Origin: CAVQUE01 sp046290435
GTDB taxonomy: Bacteria > Actinomycetota > Acidimicrobiia > Acidimicrobiales > UBA8592
Length of the DNA: 64,000 nt
Direction: 5' to 3'
Assembly: GCA_046290435.1 (NCBI GenBank)
Contig: JBKAGO010000051.1
Span: 8,837-72,836 of the forward strand
Made by a program: the position numbers and the translations under genes. Of this stretch, positions 51,109-60,108 are shown piece after piece. Under the pieces are notes generated by a model, which was not told the DNA's origin, did no database searches, and worked only from the letters and a program-made list of their open reading frames with translations. Each line of letters opens with the position of its first letter. Positions within the stretch are counted from its first letter, which is position 1.

Positions 51109-53178
51109 TCAGGGACCGATCGCCGTGAGGATCGGCTCAACCAGGGCGTCGACGGCAGCGTCTCGCACCTCGGGCGGGTGCTGCAACACGACGAACAGGG
51201 TCGTCCCATCGGATTCGGCGACGTAGACGTCGATGATCGAACCGGGGACCGCGATCTCGTAGCGTGACCAGATCCTGCTGTCCAGCGTGAAGGTGTCGAT
51301 CAGCTCCGGTTCGTCGCCGAGCATGCCCAGCTGATCGACCAGCAGATCGGCGACCTCGCCGTCGATGACCTGCTGGAGCACCGCCGACGACGTCAGCAGG
51401 TTGTCCTGGCGGGTGAAGCTGCCGTCGGGCCCGGCTTCCCAACCGACGGGCGCCACGCCGCTGGCGGAGAAGATCCCGGACTCGTACGAGAAGGGCTCGA
51501 AGGCGACGTCGGCGAAGACATCGGGCGCCCATGCCGGTTCGGCGACGTCGTCGACGCAACCCGTGTCGACCGGCGCGGTCGGATCCGACAGGAACGCTGC
51601 GGCGATCTGCTGGGCGCACTCGTCGACCATGGCGCCATGGCCGGTGTGGGGCAGTTCGACGAAGGTGGCGGCGGACAGCCCGGCGAGCAACGCCTCGCCG
51701 TCGGCGGGCGGGGTGACGGGGTCATAGGAGCCGGCCAGGACCAGCGCCGGGATGTCGCTCTGCACCAGCTCGTCCTCGACAGGAGCGGCTTCGCCGGTGT
51801 CGAAGGCGGTGCAGATGTCGTCGACGAACGTTGCGAAGTCCGGCTGGGGCGCCAGCTGGTCGTAGCGCTCGTTGCCGGTGACGCCGGCCTCACGATCCTC
51901 GGAGGTCTCGAACGGCGTCTCCTCGTGGCAGACGACGCTCCAGTAGGTGCCGATCGAGACGAAGGCGGCGTTGGCGATCTGGATGCCGACGAGCGAGGAC
52001 AACCCGGCGACGTCGCCGTTCTCGAGCTGGGCGATCATCTCGGGGAGTGCGGCGAAGGTGCTCTTGGAGTACAAGGCCTGGAAGCCGAGGCCCATGAGGT
52101 CTTCGCCGTCGACGAGCACGTCGTAGCGCTCGGCGGTGAGCGGATCGATCGTCTCGAACGTCAGCGGCTCGGCATCGAGCTGGTCGACCATGGCGAACCA
52201 GCGCTCCTCGAAGTCCGGATATGCGGCGTTGCATGCCGTGCTGGCGGCGCAGCCGTCGAAGAGCACCTCGTAGGCTCGCTGGGCGGTCTGGGGGGTATCG
52301 GACTGGGGGGCGCGGTCGATGGCGAGAACCGAGTCCAAGATGACCGACCGTATGCCCTCGGGGTGGACGCGCATGAGCGTCTGAGCCAGGCGGGTGCCGT
52401 AGGAGAGTCCGAACACGTCCCAGGTGTCGTGGTCGAGGGCACGTCGCAGCGCCTCGATGTCGTTGGCGCTCGCGACGCTGTTGTAGCCCTCGGTGTCGAT
52501 GTCGGCGCGGTCGAGGCGTTCGGCACACTCGGTGTAGGGGCCGATGGCGGCGTCGAACTCCTCGTCGGTGGACAGATCCTGGTCGAGCAGTTCGAGGTCG
52601 AGCTCGAGCACCTCGTTGCACTGCAGCGACGGATCCGAGGGGCCCGTGCCGCGCTGCGCGACGACGATGATGTCGCGATCCGGTGCCAGACCGCCGAAGA
52701 GCTGGTCGAAGCTCACTGCGATGTTGGTGAGGGGGTCGCCGCCGGGTCCGCCCTCGAGATACACCACCGGTGGTTCGTCGTTGGGCCCAGCCGAGAAGAT
52801 CCCCACGTGGAGCTCGACGGTGTCGGCCTCGGTGTCGTCGGTCAGGTCCCAGCGTTCGGGGACCTCGAGCCAGCCGCAGCTGGTGTTGACCGTGACGGGC
52901 GGCGCGAACTCGCAGTCGGCGTCACGCCAGGCGAACCGGCCGGCGAGAGCATCGTCACCGCCGGCGGCGGTGCCATCGCCGTCGGTGGAACCCGGATCGC
53001 CGTCACCGCTATCGGCTCCGTCGGTCTGGCCGTCGATGGCCTCGCCCGACGCGGGGTCGGCGTCGTCGGAACAGGCTCCGAGGACGACGAGCACGCCGAG
53101 GCCGAGCGCAACGGCAAAGCGGCGAGACCGCCACAGCGGAGGGGGCGCGTGAGATTCGACGGTCGAGGTGGGGGGCAT
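51109..53178 (-). CDS. Secreted alpha/beta-hydrolase lipoprotein, tripeptidyl-aminopeptidase (SlpD/E)-like
   Basis: 689 aa. Signal sequence with lipobox LGAC (Cys36), then a Gly/Asp/Thr linker. The hydrolase part has VVYLEGGPGGDP (oxyanion loop), WDVFGLSYGTRLAQ (nucleophile Ser), VLAGSYDPVTPPADGE (Asp) and PHTGHGAMVDECAQ (His). The C-terminal TAP-like segment is followed by an extra about 130-residue domain absent from short family members. Expected to remove N-terminal peptides outside the cell. Met at 53178 was chosen over an upstream Met because it places the signal peptide correctly. It is divergent from nucS with 70 bp between, where GCCACAAC appears twice. Confidence 0.88.
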   Translation of the reverse strand: MPPTSTVESHAPPPLWRSRRFAVALGLGVLVVLGACSDDADPASGEAIDGQTDGADSGDGDPGSTDGDGTAAGGDDALAGRFAWRDADCEFAPPVTVNTSCGWLEVPERWDLTDDTEADTVELHVGIFSAGPNDEPPVVYLEGGPGGDPLTNIAVSFDQLFGGLAPDRDIIVVAQRGTGPSDPSLQCNEVLELDLELLDQDLSTDEEFDAAIGPYTECAERLDRADIDTEGYNSVASANDIEALRRALDHDTWDVFGLSYGTRLAQTLMRVHPEGIRSVILDSVLAIDRAPQSDTPQTAQRAYEVLFDGCAASTACNAAYPDFEERWFAMVDQLDAEPLTFETIDPLTAERYDVLVDGEDLMGLGFQALYSKSTFAALPEMIAQLENGDVAGLSSLVGIQIANAAFVSIGTYWSVVCHEETPFETSEDREAGVTGNERYDQLAPQPDFATFVDDICTAFDTGEAAPVEDELVQSDIPALVLAGSYDPVTPPADGEALLAGLSAATFVELPHTGHGAMVDECAQQIAAAFLSDPTAPVDTGCVDDVAEPAWAPDVFADVAFEPFSYESGIFSASGVAPVGWEAGPDGSFTRQDNLLTSSAVLQQVIDGEVADLLVDQLGMLGDEPELIDTFTLDSRIWSRYEIAVPGSIIDVYVAESDGTTLFVVLQHPPEVRDAAVDALVEPILTAIGP

Positions 53179-53234
53179 CGCCAAAATGTGCCACAACGGC
53201 GAGCCCACCGGGGGTCAGAACGGGCCACAACCCC

Positions 53235-53240
53235 TACGAT
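53235..53240 (+). promoter_or_regulatory. Predicted -10 element, leaderless promoter of nucS
   Basis: TACGAT ends 8 nt before the ATG at 53249. Confidence 0.5.
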
Positions 53241-53248
53241 GTCGGGCC

Positions 53249-53908
53249 ATGCGCCTCGTCATCGCCCGCTGCTCGGTGGACTACGACGGGCGGCTCAGTG
53301 CCCACCTGCCCATGGCCGACCGGCTGATCATGGTCAAGGCCGACGGCTGCGTGGCCATCCACGCCGACGGCGGTGCCTACAAGCCGCTCAACTGGATGAA
53401 TGCACCCAACCGCCTCATCGAGGGCGAGGGCCACTGGACTGTCACCAACCCCAAGGGCGAGAAGCTCACCATCACGATGGAGATGGTGTACTCCGACACC
53501 GCCCACGATCTCGGGGTCGATCCGGGACTGCAGAAGGACGGCGTCGAGGCACATCTGCAGAAGCTGCTGGCCGCGGCACCCCAGAGCATCGAGGCCGGCT
53601 TCCGGCTGGTACGTCGGGAGTTCCCGACCGACATCGGCCCTGTCGATCTGTTGTGCCGCGATGTCGACGGCAATGCCGTGGCCATCGAGGTGAAGCGCCG
53701 GGGCGAGATCGACGGCGTCGAACAGCTCACCCGCTACCTCGACTACCTCAACCGCGACCCGTCGCTGCGGCCCGTGCGGGGCGTGTTCGTGGCCCAGGAG
53801 ATCAAGCCGCAGGCCAAGACCCTGGCCGGCGACCGCGACATCGCCTGCGTCGAGATCGACTACGACGAACTGCGCGGCATCGAGTCGAACGAACTCCGCC
53901 TGTTCTGA
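53249..53908 (+). CDS. nucS: Mismatch-specific endonuclease NucS (EndoMS)
   Basis: 219 aa, the actinobacterial and archaeal replacement for MutS/MutL. The N-terminal DNA-binding domain opens MRLVIARCSVDYDGRLSAHL; the PD-(D/E)xK nuclease part has DIGPVDLLCRD and VAIEVKRRGEIDGVEQLTRY (Asp, Glu, Lys and Gln). The protein ends ESNELRLF, a plausible sliding-clamp-binding tail. It cuts both strands at mismatches such as G-T and G-G. ATG 53249 with TACGAT 8 nt upstream. Confidence 0.96.
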   Translation: MRLVIARCSVDYDGRLSAHLPMADRLIMVKADGCVAIHADGGAYKPLNWMNAPNRLIEGEGHWTVTNPKGEKLTITMEMVYSDTAHDLGVDPGLQKDGVEAHLQKLLAAAPQSIEAGFRLVRREFPTDIGPVDLLCRDVDGNAVAIEVKRRGEIDGVEQLTRYLDYLNRDPSLRPVRGVFVAQEIKPQAKTLAGDRDIACVEIDYDELRGIESNELRLF

Positions 53909-53981
53909 CGCTCGGGCGGAGTGCACACCTCGCTGCTGCGCCGAGTGCCACCACCCAGGGTGGCGGCGAACCTAGCATAGG

Positions 53982-56378
53982 GTGATCGACGGTTCGGACG
54001 ACATGACGGGCGCGCCCGGCGCGCGTCGGGCGAGGCCCGGCGCGGCCCGGGATTCCTCCACGGCTCCGCCCCGTCGCGCCCGCACCGCGGTCGACGAGCC
54101 AGAGCCGGCAGCGGTCCCCGAGCCGTCGGACACCGCGGAGCCGGACACCGCTGCAGCCACCGTCGCGCCACCCGAGCAGTCGCCGCCTGCCGAGGCACCG
54201 AGCCCCGTTCCTCCCCCCCCGCCCGCACCGCCCACCGCAACGGTGGCGCCCCCGACGCCTGCACCCCCGGTTGCCACGGGGCCGGCACCGACGGCCGTGT
54301 TGCCCGTCGTGGGGGCCGACACCGCCGCACCATCCGCCCCCACTCACCCCGAGACCGTCCGCATCGCAACGCCCGCAGCTGCCGGCGGGCCAGGCGTTCC
54401 CGCGACCGCTGACGGGCAGGAGCCCGATACCGTCGCCGAGGCCCACGCCCGATCCGGAGGCCTCGTGACCCGATTGCGCGATCCACGCATCGCGATTCCG
54501 CTCGCGATCCCATTCGTCGCCGTGTTCCTCCTCGTGCTCGCATGGGGAATCGACACCGCGCTGAACAGCGGGTCCGTGGCGCGCAACGTGACCGTCGCCG
54601 GTATCGACGTCGGTGGCCTCGACCGCGCCGGGCTCGACGACCGCCTGGCCGAGCTCGCAGCGGGCTACGGCGACACCGAGGTACGCCTGGTGACCACCGG
54701 CGAGACCTTGACCACCACCGCCGGGATCGTCGGCCTCGCGGTCGACACCGACGCCACCGCCGAGGCCGTCATGGCCATCGGTCGCGGCAATCTGCTCACC
54801 CGGCCGTTCCGCTGGGTCGGTTCGTTCCTGGGCGAGGACAGAGCACCCGTGGCCGTCCAGGCCACCGACGGCGACCCTGCGGCCCTGGTCGAGCTCGTCA
54901 ACGGCGGACAGCCCGAGCCCGTCGAACCCACCCTCACCGTGAGCGACGGGCTCGTGGTCGTCGAGCCCGGTCGCCCCGCACTCAGCTTCGACGTCGACGA
55001 GATCCGTTCGGAAGCCCGGGCCGCGGCGGCCAGCGGCGAGGCGCCCATCGAGATCGAGGTGGGGACCACCGAGACTCCCCCCCTCGTCGATGACGCCACC
55101 GCGGCCGGTTGGGCCGAAGAGGTCAATGCAGCCACCGAAGGGCCGCTCACCGTGCGTGCAGGGCGCGACGAGACCGAGCTCGATGCCGCCGCCATCCGCA
55201 GCCTCATCGTCTTCGATCACAGCGAAGGCGAACCGACCTGGAGTCTCGACCCCGACGTCACCATCGCAACCCTCGCCGACCTGTTCCCGGGCGCGGACGC
55301 ATCCGCTGCCGTCGACGAATCCTCCATCGTGGTCGTGCGCGGGCAGCTACGCGTCGAGGGCCTGGCTGCGCGGGTGTGCTGCGGCCCGGCATCGGCAGGC
55401 AACATCGAGGCGGCGCTGCGGGCCGGCGAACCAGCAGCCCGGGTACCGCTGATCCGCTCGACCGAGATCGAACGCGAGATCCTCGAATCGGTCGGCATCG
55501 TCGAACTGGTGAGCGAGGCGACCACCCCGCACAACTGCTGCGAGGCCCGCGTCACCAACATCCAGCTGTTCGCCGATCTGATGACCGGGGTGGTCGTCGA
55601 ACCCGGCGACTCGCTCTCGTTGAACACCCACGTCGGCCGGCGCACCATCGAGAAGGGCTTCGTCGAGTCCGGTGTCATCGACCGTGGCGAACTCACCACG
55701 GCGGTCGGCGGCGGGATCTCACAGTTCGCGACCACGTTCTTCCAGGCAGCCTTCTACGGCGGCTATCAGATCGACTCGTACTTCCCCCACACCCTGTGGT
55801 TCTCCCGTTATGTGGATCGCGAGGGGCGCCGCGGTATCGAGTCGACCATCTCGTTCCCCCAGCCCGACCTCCAGATAACGAACAACACCGAGTATCCGCT
55901 ACTCATCTGGCCCACCTACACCGACACGTCGTTGACCGTCAGCTTCTACTCGACCAAGACGATCGAGGCCGACGTCGCGGTCCAACGAGAGTTCCTGTCG
56001 GGGCAGTGCACGGTGATCGAGACCGACCGCGAGCGCATCTTCGCCGACGGCCGTCGCGAGATCGACACGTTCATCGCCCGCTATCAGCCCGCCGATGGCA
56101 TCGGCTGCGACGGACAGCCGACCAATCCCGACTCGGTCACCCCCACCCCCGAACCCGAACCCGAGCGCCCGAACCGCCCGAACCGGCCCGATCCCGACGC
56201 CGAACCCGACCCGGAGCCCACCGCCGAGCCGGAGCCAACGCCCGAACCCGAACCCGAACCCGAACCCGAGCCCGAGCCGGAGCCCACGCCGGAGCCCGAA
56301 CCCGAGCCGGAACCCGCTGCCGGAGCAGGGAGCACCGACGGCGGCACCGAAGCAGGCGGCGAGGACGCAGGGCTCTGA
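53982..56378 (+). CDS. VanW family membrane-anchored protein with Pro-rich ends
   Basis: 798 aa from GTG 53982 (ATG 54003 is a possible alternative). Residues 1-160 are Pro/Ala/Thr-rich and cytoplasmic; one TM helix lies at about 170-187 (IPLAIPFVAVFLLVLAWGI). The outside part has repeated PG-binding-4-type modules (about 200-480) and then the VanW domain (HNCCEARVTNIQLFADLM; GGGISQFATTFFQAAFYGGY; SYFPHTLWFSRYVDREG). VanW domains occur with cell-wall proteins; the biochemical function is not settled. The last 70 residues are an EP/PEP repeat (many EPEP units), a likely extended spacer. The name does not imply vancomycin resistance. Alone, no operon seen. Confidence 0.88.
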   Translation: MIDGSDDMTGAPGARRARPGAARDSSTAPPRRARTAVDEPEPAAVPEPSDTAEPDTAAATVAPPEQSPPAEAPSPVPPPPPAPPTATVAPPTPAPPVATGPAPTAVLPVVGADTAAPSAPTHPETVRIATPAAAGGPGVPATADGQEPDTVAEAHARSGGLVTRLRDPRIAIPLAIPFVAVFLLVLAWGIDTALNSGSVARNVTVAGIDVGGLDRAGLDDRLAELAAGYGDTEVRLVTTGETLTTTAGIVGLAVDTDATAEAVMAIGRGNLLTRPFRWVGSFLGEDRAPVAVQATDGDPAALVELVNGGQPEPVEPTLTVSDGLVVVEPGRPALSFDVDEIRSEARAAAASGEAPIEIEVGTTETPPLVDDATAAGWAEEVNAATEGPLTVRAGRDETELDAAAIRSLIVFDHSEGEPTWSLDPDVTIATLADLFPGADASAAVDESSIVVVRGQLRVEGLAARVCCGPASAGNIEAALRAGEPAARVPLIRSTEIEREILESVGIVELVSEATTPHNCCEARVTNIQLFADLMTGVVVEPGDSLSLNTHVGRRTIEKGFVESGVIDRGELTTAVGGGISQFATTFFQAAFYGGYQIDSYFPHTLWFSRYVDREGRRGIESTISFPQPDLQITNNTEYPLLIWPTYTDTSLTVSFYSTKTIEADVAVQREFLSGQCTVIETDRERIFADGRREIDTFIARYQPADGIGCDGQPTNPDSVTPTPEPEPERPNRPNRPDPDAEPDPEPTAEPEPTPEPEPEPEPEPEPEPTPEPEPEPEPAAGAGSTDGGTEAGGEDAGL

Positions 56379-56424
56379 AACCGACAAGGTCCCAGTAGGT
56401 TCTGGCCGCCGGCGCCGGGACCGG

Positions 56425-56430
56425 TACGGT
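56425..56430 (+). promoter_or_regulatory. Predicted -10 element, leaderless promoter of flavoprotein gene
   Basis: TACGGT ends 7 nt before the GTG at 56438. Confidence 0.5.
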
Positions 56431-56437
56431 TCTGTCC

Positions 56438-57715
56438 GTGCAGTTCTGTGATGTGCTCGTCGTCGGCGCAGGGCCGGCCGGAGCCGCAGCGGCCATCACC
56501 GCTGTCGAGGCCGGTCGCCGGGTCGTCGTCATCGACAAGGCCCACTTCCCGCGCGACAAGTGCTGCGGCGATGGCCTCACCACCGACGCCCTTCGTATCC
56601 TCGAACGCCTGGGCGTCCGACCTGCGGAGGTGGATGGCTGGAACGCCGTCACCGACGTCGTGGTCCGCGCCCCCGACGGCCGCCGGATCGAGCTACCGCT
56701 GCCCGGCGACGGGCAGTTCGCCGCGGTGGCACCGCGGGCCGATCTCGACCATGCCCTGGTTCGCCGTGCCGTCGAGGTCGGCGCCGAGGTGCACGAGGGC
56801 GTCGGCTTCGTCGGCCTCACCGAGCACGGCGACCGCGTCGTGGTCGACACCACCACCGGCGAACGCTACGCGGCCCGCTACCTGGTGGCCGCCGACGGCA
56901 TGTGGTCGCCGGTCCGCAAGGCGCTCGGCATCGGCGCCGACGGCTACCGCGGCGAGTGGCATGCGTTCCGGCAGTACTTCTCCTCGGTGGGGCCGCGCGC
57001 CCAACACCTGGTCGTCTGGTTCGAGCCGGACCTCCTGCCGGGCTACGCCTGGTCGTTCCCGCTCCCGGGCCGGCGCGCCAACGTCGGCTTCGGCATCCAG
57101 CGTGGCGGCGCGCACGAGGTCGGCGACATGGGCGATCTCTGGAGCGATCTGCTGACACGCCCCCATGTCCAGGAGGTCCTGGGCCCCGACGCCGTCGCCG
57201 AGGACCGTCACAAGGCGTGGCCCATCCCCGCACGTATCGATGACATGGTCGCGGCCCGCGGCCGGGTGCTGCTGACCGGCGACGCCATCGCCGCGACCGA
57301 CCCGATGACCGGCGAGGGCATCGCACAGGCCCTGCTGTCGGGCCGGCTCGCCGCCGACGCCATCACCGCAGCCGGGCCCCATCGTCCGGAGCTGGCCCGA
57401 ACCGGCTACGAGCACGCGCTGGGCCACCATCTGGTGACCGACCATCGCTTCGCCCGGTCGCTGTCGCAGTTGCTGCGTTCGCCACGGACCACCGACGCCG
57501 CGCTGCGTGCCGCTGCCCTCACACCCTGGACCCGACGCAACTTCGCCCGCTGGATGTTCGAGGACTATCCCCGGGCGCTCGTGCTGACGCCCCGGCGGTG
57601 GCGTCGTGGCGCAATGACCGGACCCGGCGCCTACCGCAACGGGGCCGGTCGGTCGGACGAGACCGAGATGGCGCCGGCCGTACCGGCAGACACGGCATCG
57701 TCGACGCTCGACTGA
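56438..57715 (+). CDS. Geranylgeranyl-reductase-family FAD-dependent oxidoreductase
   Basis: 425 aa. CDVLVVGAGPAGAAAA is the FAD-binding Rossmann motif with the usual GxGxxG; RDKCCGDGLTTDALRIL is the characteristic KxCGxG segment; LLTGDAIAATDPMTGEGI is the second FAD motif (GDAxxxxxPxxGEG). The family reduces isoprenoid chains, e.g. of menaquinone or lipids, or oxidises other substrates; the product here cannot be fixed. The last 40 residues are disordered. GTG 56438 has TACGGT 7 nt upstream. Confidence 0.9.
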   Translation: MQFCDVLVVGAGPAGAAAAITAVEAGRRVVVIDKAHFPRDKCCGDGLTTDALRILERLGVRPAEVDGWNAVTDVVVRAPDGRRIELPLPGDGQFAAVAPRADLDHALVRRAVEVGAEVHEGVGFVGLTEHGDRVVVDTTTGERYAARYLVAADGMWSPVRKALGIGADGYRGEWHAFRQYFSSVGPRAQHLVVWFEPDLLPGYAWSFPLPGRRANVGFGIQRGGAHEVGDMGDLWSDLLTRPHVQEVLGPDAVAEDRHKAWPIPARIDDMVAARGRVLLTGDAIAATDPMTGEGIAQALLSGRLAADAITAAGPHRPELARTGYEHALGHHLVTDHRFARSLSQLLRSPRTTDAALRAAALTPWTRRNFARWMFEDYPRALVLTPRRWRRGAMTGPGAYRNGAGRSDETEMAPAVPADTASSTLD

Positions 57716-57751
57716 GCCTCGATCGACACGGCGCGACTCCGCCGCCATGGT

Positions 57752-58156
57752 TCAGCCGATGACCTCGCGGGTGATCGGTGCACCGACGTGGCCGACCATG
57801 AGCCACCGGTCGTCGTCGCGGACGAACCAGTTGATCGCCGTACCCACGCCGCTGCCGTTGGGAACCACCATGTTCTCGACGAGGGTGACGAAGGCCGCAT
57901 CGCCGACGACGTCGACCTCGACGTCGGTGAGGATGAACGTGGGGCGCAGCGGGGCACCCAGCAGCAGCTGCCACGAACGCTCGACGGCGGTCCAGCCCCG
58001 CAGCATCGGCGAGCCGGGGTGCGTGCACACGGCTCGATCGGTGTGTGTCCAGACGGAGCGCATCGCGTCCATGTCGCCGGCCTCGAAGGCCCCATAGAAG
58101 GCCTCGTTGGCCGCGACGACTGCTCGGTGATCGTCGGATCCTGCGACGTCGGACAT
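57752..58156 (-). CDS. SnoaL/NTF2-like domain protein
   Basis: 134 aa, single cone-shaped alpha+beta domain. AANEAFYGAFEAGDMDAMRS and WTHTDRAVCTHPGSPMLRGW match the SnoaL-like branch in which a nuclear-localised or cytosolic DUF4440-type protein binds small hydrophobic ligands. It lacks an obvious catalytic dyad assignment. ATG 58156 with TATCCT 6 nt upstream. It is divergent from the PAP2 gene (53 bp) and convergent with the flavoprotein gene. Confidence 0.85.
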   Translation of the reverse strand: MSDVAGSDDHRAVVAANEAFYGAFEAGDMDAMRSVWTHTDRAVCTHPGSPMLRGWTAVERSWQLLLGAPLRPTFILTDVEVDVVGDAAFVTLVENMVVPNGSGVGTAINWFVRDDDRWLMVGHVGAPITREVIG

Positions 58157-58162
58157 GCCGTC

Positions 58163-58168
58163 AGGATA
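58163..58168 (-). promoter_or_regulatory. Predicted -10 element, leaderless promoter of NTF2-like gene
   Basis: Minus-strand TATCCT ends 6 nt before the ATG at 58156. Confidence 0.5.
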
Positions 58169-58195
58169 GGCGCAGGGATGGGCGGCATCGGGCGC

Positions 58196-58201
58196 TACGG
58201 T
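58196..58201 (+). promoter_or_regulatory. Predicted -10 element, leaderless promoter of PAP2 gene
   Basis: TACGGT ends 8 nt before the GTG at 58210. It is about 28 bp from the opposing promoter of the NTF2-like gene. Confidence 0.5.
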
Positions 58202-58209
58202 GCCCGGTC

Positions 58210-58755
58210 GTGACCGTGCGGCGCACCATCAGACTCCCCGACTGGCTCGAACGCGTCGACGCGTCGGTCGACCGGGCCTGGGAACCACTGCGATCGGATC
58301 GCACCGCCAATGCGGTGTTCTACGCTGCGTCGGCGGCCGGGGACTTCAGCGTGATCTGGCACGGCATCAACCTGGCCCGTGTCGCTGCCGGCACGGCGGA
58401 CCGGCGCGAGGCAGCCCGCCTGGCCATCGCCCTGGGCGTCGAGTCGGTGCTGGTCAACCAGGTACTCAAGCGTCTCTTCGAGCGTGAGCGCCCGATCGCC
58501 ACCGCACCGCGGCCGCATCATCTGCGGGCACCGTCGACCTCGAGTTTCCCGAGCGGCCACGCGTCGTCGGGTGCGCTGGCGGCGAGCCTGCTCGCCCAGG
58601 GGTCGCGGCTCGCACCCGTGTACGGAACGATCGCGGCGGTGGTGGCGACGAGCCGGATCCATGTGCGGATCCATCACGCATCCGACATCGCGGCGGGCGC
58701 CGCTGTCGGGCTGGTCATGGGAGCAGTTGTGCGCAGGCTCGTCCCGCGACGCTGA
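58210..58755 (+). CDS. PAP2-family membrane phosphatase
   Basis: 181 aa. The three phosphatidic-acid-phosphatase motifs are complete: KRLFERERP (C1), PSGHAS (C2) and SRIHVRIHHASDI (C3). Hydrophobic segments at about 40-65, 80-100, 125-145 and 160-178 place it in the membrane. It may dephosphorylate a lipid phosphate such as undecaprenyl diphosphate or phosphatidate. GTG 58210 has TACGGT 8 nt upstream. It stands alone. Confidence 0.92.
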   Translation: MTVRRTIRLPDWLERVDASVDRAWEPLRSDRTANAVFYAASAAGDFSVIWHGINLARVAAGTADRREAARLAIALGVESVLVNQVLKRLFERERPIATAPRPHHLRAPSTSSFPSGHASSGALAASLLAQGSRLAPVYGTIAAVVATSRIHVRIHHASDIAAGAAVGLVMGAVVRRLVPRR

Positions 58756-58899
58756 TTCGACGCCGGAGGCACGTGCATCCGGCCGCTGAGCGTCCGTCGT
58801 CGCGCGCTGTCCGTTCGCAAATCGTGACATGATCGCAACATTCCTCGTCGCTGTCGGCTACCCTCATCGATCGCGGGCGATCGAAGACGAAGGGCGACG

Positions 58900-59523
58900 A
58901 TGATTCTCAGCGAATCCCGGGAGCGGACCAGGATTCTCGACCGTGGCACCTTTCGGTGCCCACGCGAGAGCACTCCTCGCCGTTACCTACTCGTCGCGGT
59001 ACGCCCCTGGTACACCGTTGCATCGGTCGCCGTCTTCCCCGGTGCCGAGCGCTGCCGTTTCGTCGAGTGCCAGGGCTGCAACTCGACCTTCGACGTGGTC
59101 GTGCTGGCCCACCCCCACACCCACCTCGAGGACACCTTGACCATGGCCCTGCGACGGGCGACGACGACGATTCTCGCCGTCGGCGACACCATCGACAGGT
59201 CGCTGCAGCGCGCGGCCGTCATCGCGGTGCAACGGCATGCCGCCATCCCCTACTCGGCGAGCGATCTGGCCCGCGACCTGGCCTCGTCGATACAGGACCC
59301 CGACGCCGACCTCGATGCGCTGGCCGACCTGGCGCCGCGTCTGAGCACCCAGAACCGCACGACCTTCGTCGATGCGCTGGTGCAGTTGATCGCCCACGAG
59401 CGCCCCGCGAGCAGGCAGCGACTACTGCGACTGGCCGACGTGGTCGACGTGGTCGGGATCGCCCGTGAAGACGTCACCGAATCCATGCGCCGTCGACGGG
59501 TGCAGGCACGCCTCGCTGTCTGA
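58900..59523 (+). CDS. Zinc-ribbon-like plus TerB-like helical domain protein
   Basis: 207 aa. The N-terminal about 70 residues carry FRCPRE and then ECQGCNSTFDVVVL, a partly degenerate zinc ribbon (one Cys, then CxxC) around hydrophobic strands (YLLVAVRPWYTVASVAVFPG). From about 75 the protein is all-helical and resembles a TerB/DjlA-type domain (LEDTLTMALRRATTTILAVG). Function unknown. AAGGG 6 nt before ATG 58900 supports the start. A strong hairpin follows 26 bp downstream. Confidence 0.75.
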   Translation: MILSESRERTRILDRGTFRCPRESTPRRYLLVAVRPWYTVASVAVFPGAERCRFVECQGCNSTFDVVVLAHPHTHLEDTLTMALRRATTTILAVGDTIDRSLQRAAVIAVQRHAAIPYSASDLARDLASSIQDPDADLDALADLAPRLSTQNRTTFVDALVQLIAHERPASRQRLLRLADVVDVVGIAREDVTESMRRRRVQARLAV

Positions 59524-59549
59524 AGACCAACGATGCCCGGTGAGCGAAC

Positions 59550-59575
59550 GGCCCCCGCCTGATCAGACGGGGGCC
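59550..59575. terminator. Strong hairpin terminator between convergent genes
   Basis: GGCCCCCG (59550-59557) pairs with CGGGGGCC (59568-59575) across a 10-nt loop. It lies between the TerB-like gene ending 59523 and the small gene ending 59649. It lacks a T-run. Confidence 0.65.
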
Positions 59576-59648
59576 GAAGCACGGCTTTCGATTCTGGCGA
59601 TCCGCTCTTCGCCCATCACCACCGCAAGCGGACGAGATGAGCGACGGA

Positions 59649-59825
59649 TCAGGACGTCAGTGCGGGCTCGACGTCGGCTTCGAGCTGCATCAGCAACAAG
59701 CGCAGGTCCAACAACATGTCGGCTACCTGGCTTGCCGACACGATCTCGCGGCTCTGGAGCTCGGCAAGGCCGGTGTCGACGAGGCCGAGCGCCTCGGCCA
59801 GCGTGGATTCAGGAGTTTCGGTCAT
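59649..59825 (-). CDS. Small hypothetical helical protein (58 aa)
   Basis: 58 aa starting MTETPESTLAEALGLVDTGL and ending EADVEPALTS. The residues are strongly helical with a Leu-rich centre (DMLLDLRLLLMQLEAD). GAGGAGAG is placed about 8-10 nt before ATG 59825. Third codon positions are mostly G or C, as in neighbouring genes. A hairpin (CGGGGCC with complement around ATC, 59872-59888) lies about 47 nt upstream of the start in its probable leader. Not recognised; function unknown. Confidence 0.68.
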   Translation of the reverse strand: MTETPESTLAEALGLVDTGLAELQSREIVSASQVADMLLDLRLLLMQLEADVEPALTS

Positions 59826-60036
59826 CTCGTCTGCTCTCCTCGGCCTCTACGGTCTGGTCATTCCCCGCAGCCGGGGCCATCGGCCCCGACGTCGAAGTAT
59901 TCACTGGCGCCACCTTAGCCATGCCCCACCGACAGGAGCAGGCACCAGCGGCCCGTTCATCGAGTTGTCACACGATCGCCGTGACGCAGCGGTGCGTCCG
60001 GAGCCGACGAGCACCCTCGCGTCAGGGCGCCGCACG

Positions 60037-60095
60037 ACCCCGATCTCGTCGCGTTCTTCCACCGCGACGGTGGCTCAGCACAACGAGATCGGGGT
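60037..60095 (-). terminator. 13-bp inverted repeat downstream of the LLM gene
   Basis: ACCCCGATCTCGT (60037-60049) and its exact complement (60083-60095) enclose a 33-nt loop with a nested CCACCG/CGGTGG stem. It begins 14 nt after the stop of the minus-strand gene at 60109, as expected for a terminator, but no T-tract is seen. Confidence 0.6.
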
Positions 60096-60108
60096 GCGCC
60101 CAACAGGC

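Noticed and set aside
54003..56378. VanW protein as a vancomycin-resistance gene
   Set aside because: No vanR/S/H/A/X genes nearby; VanW domains occur widely without resistance.
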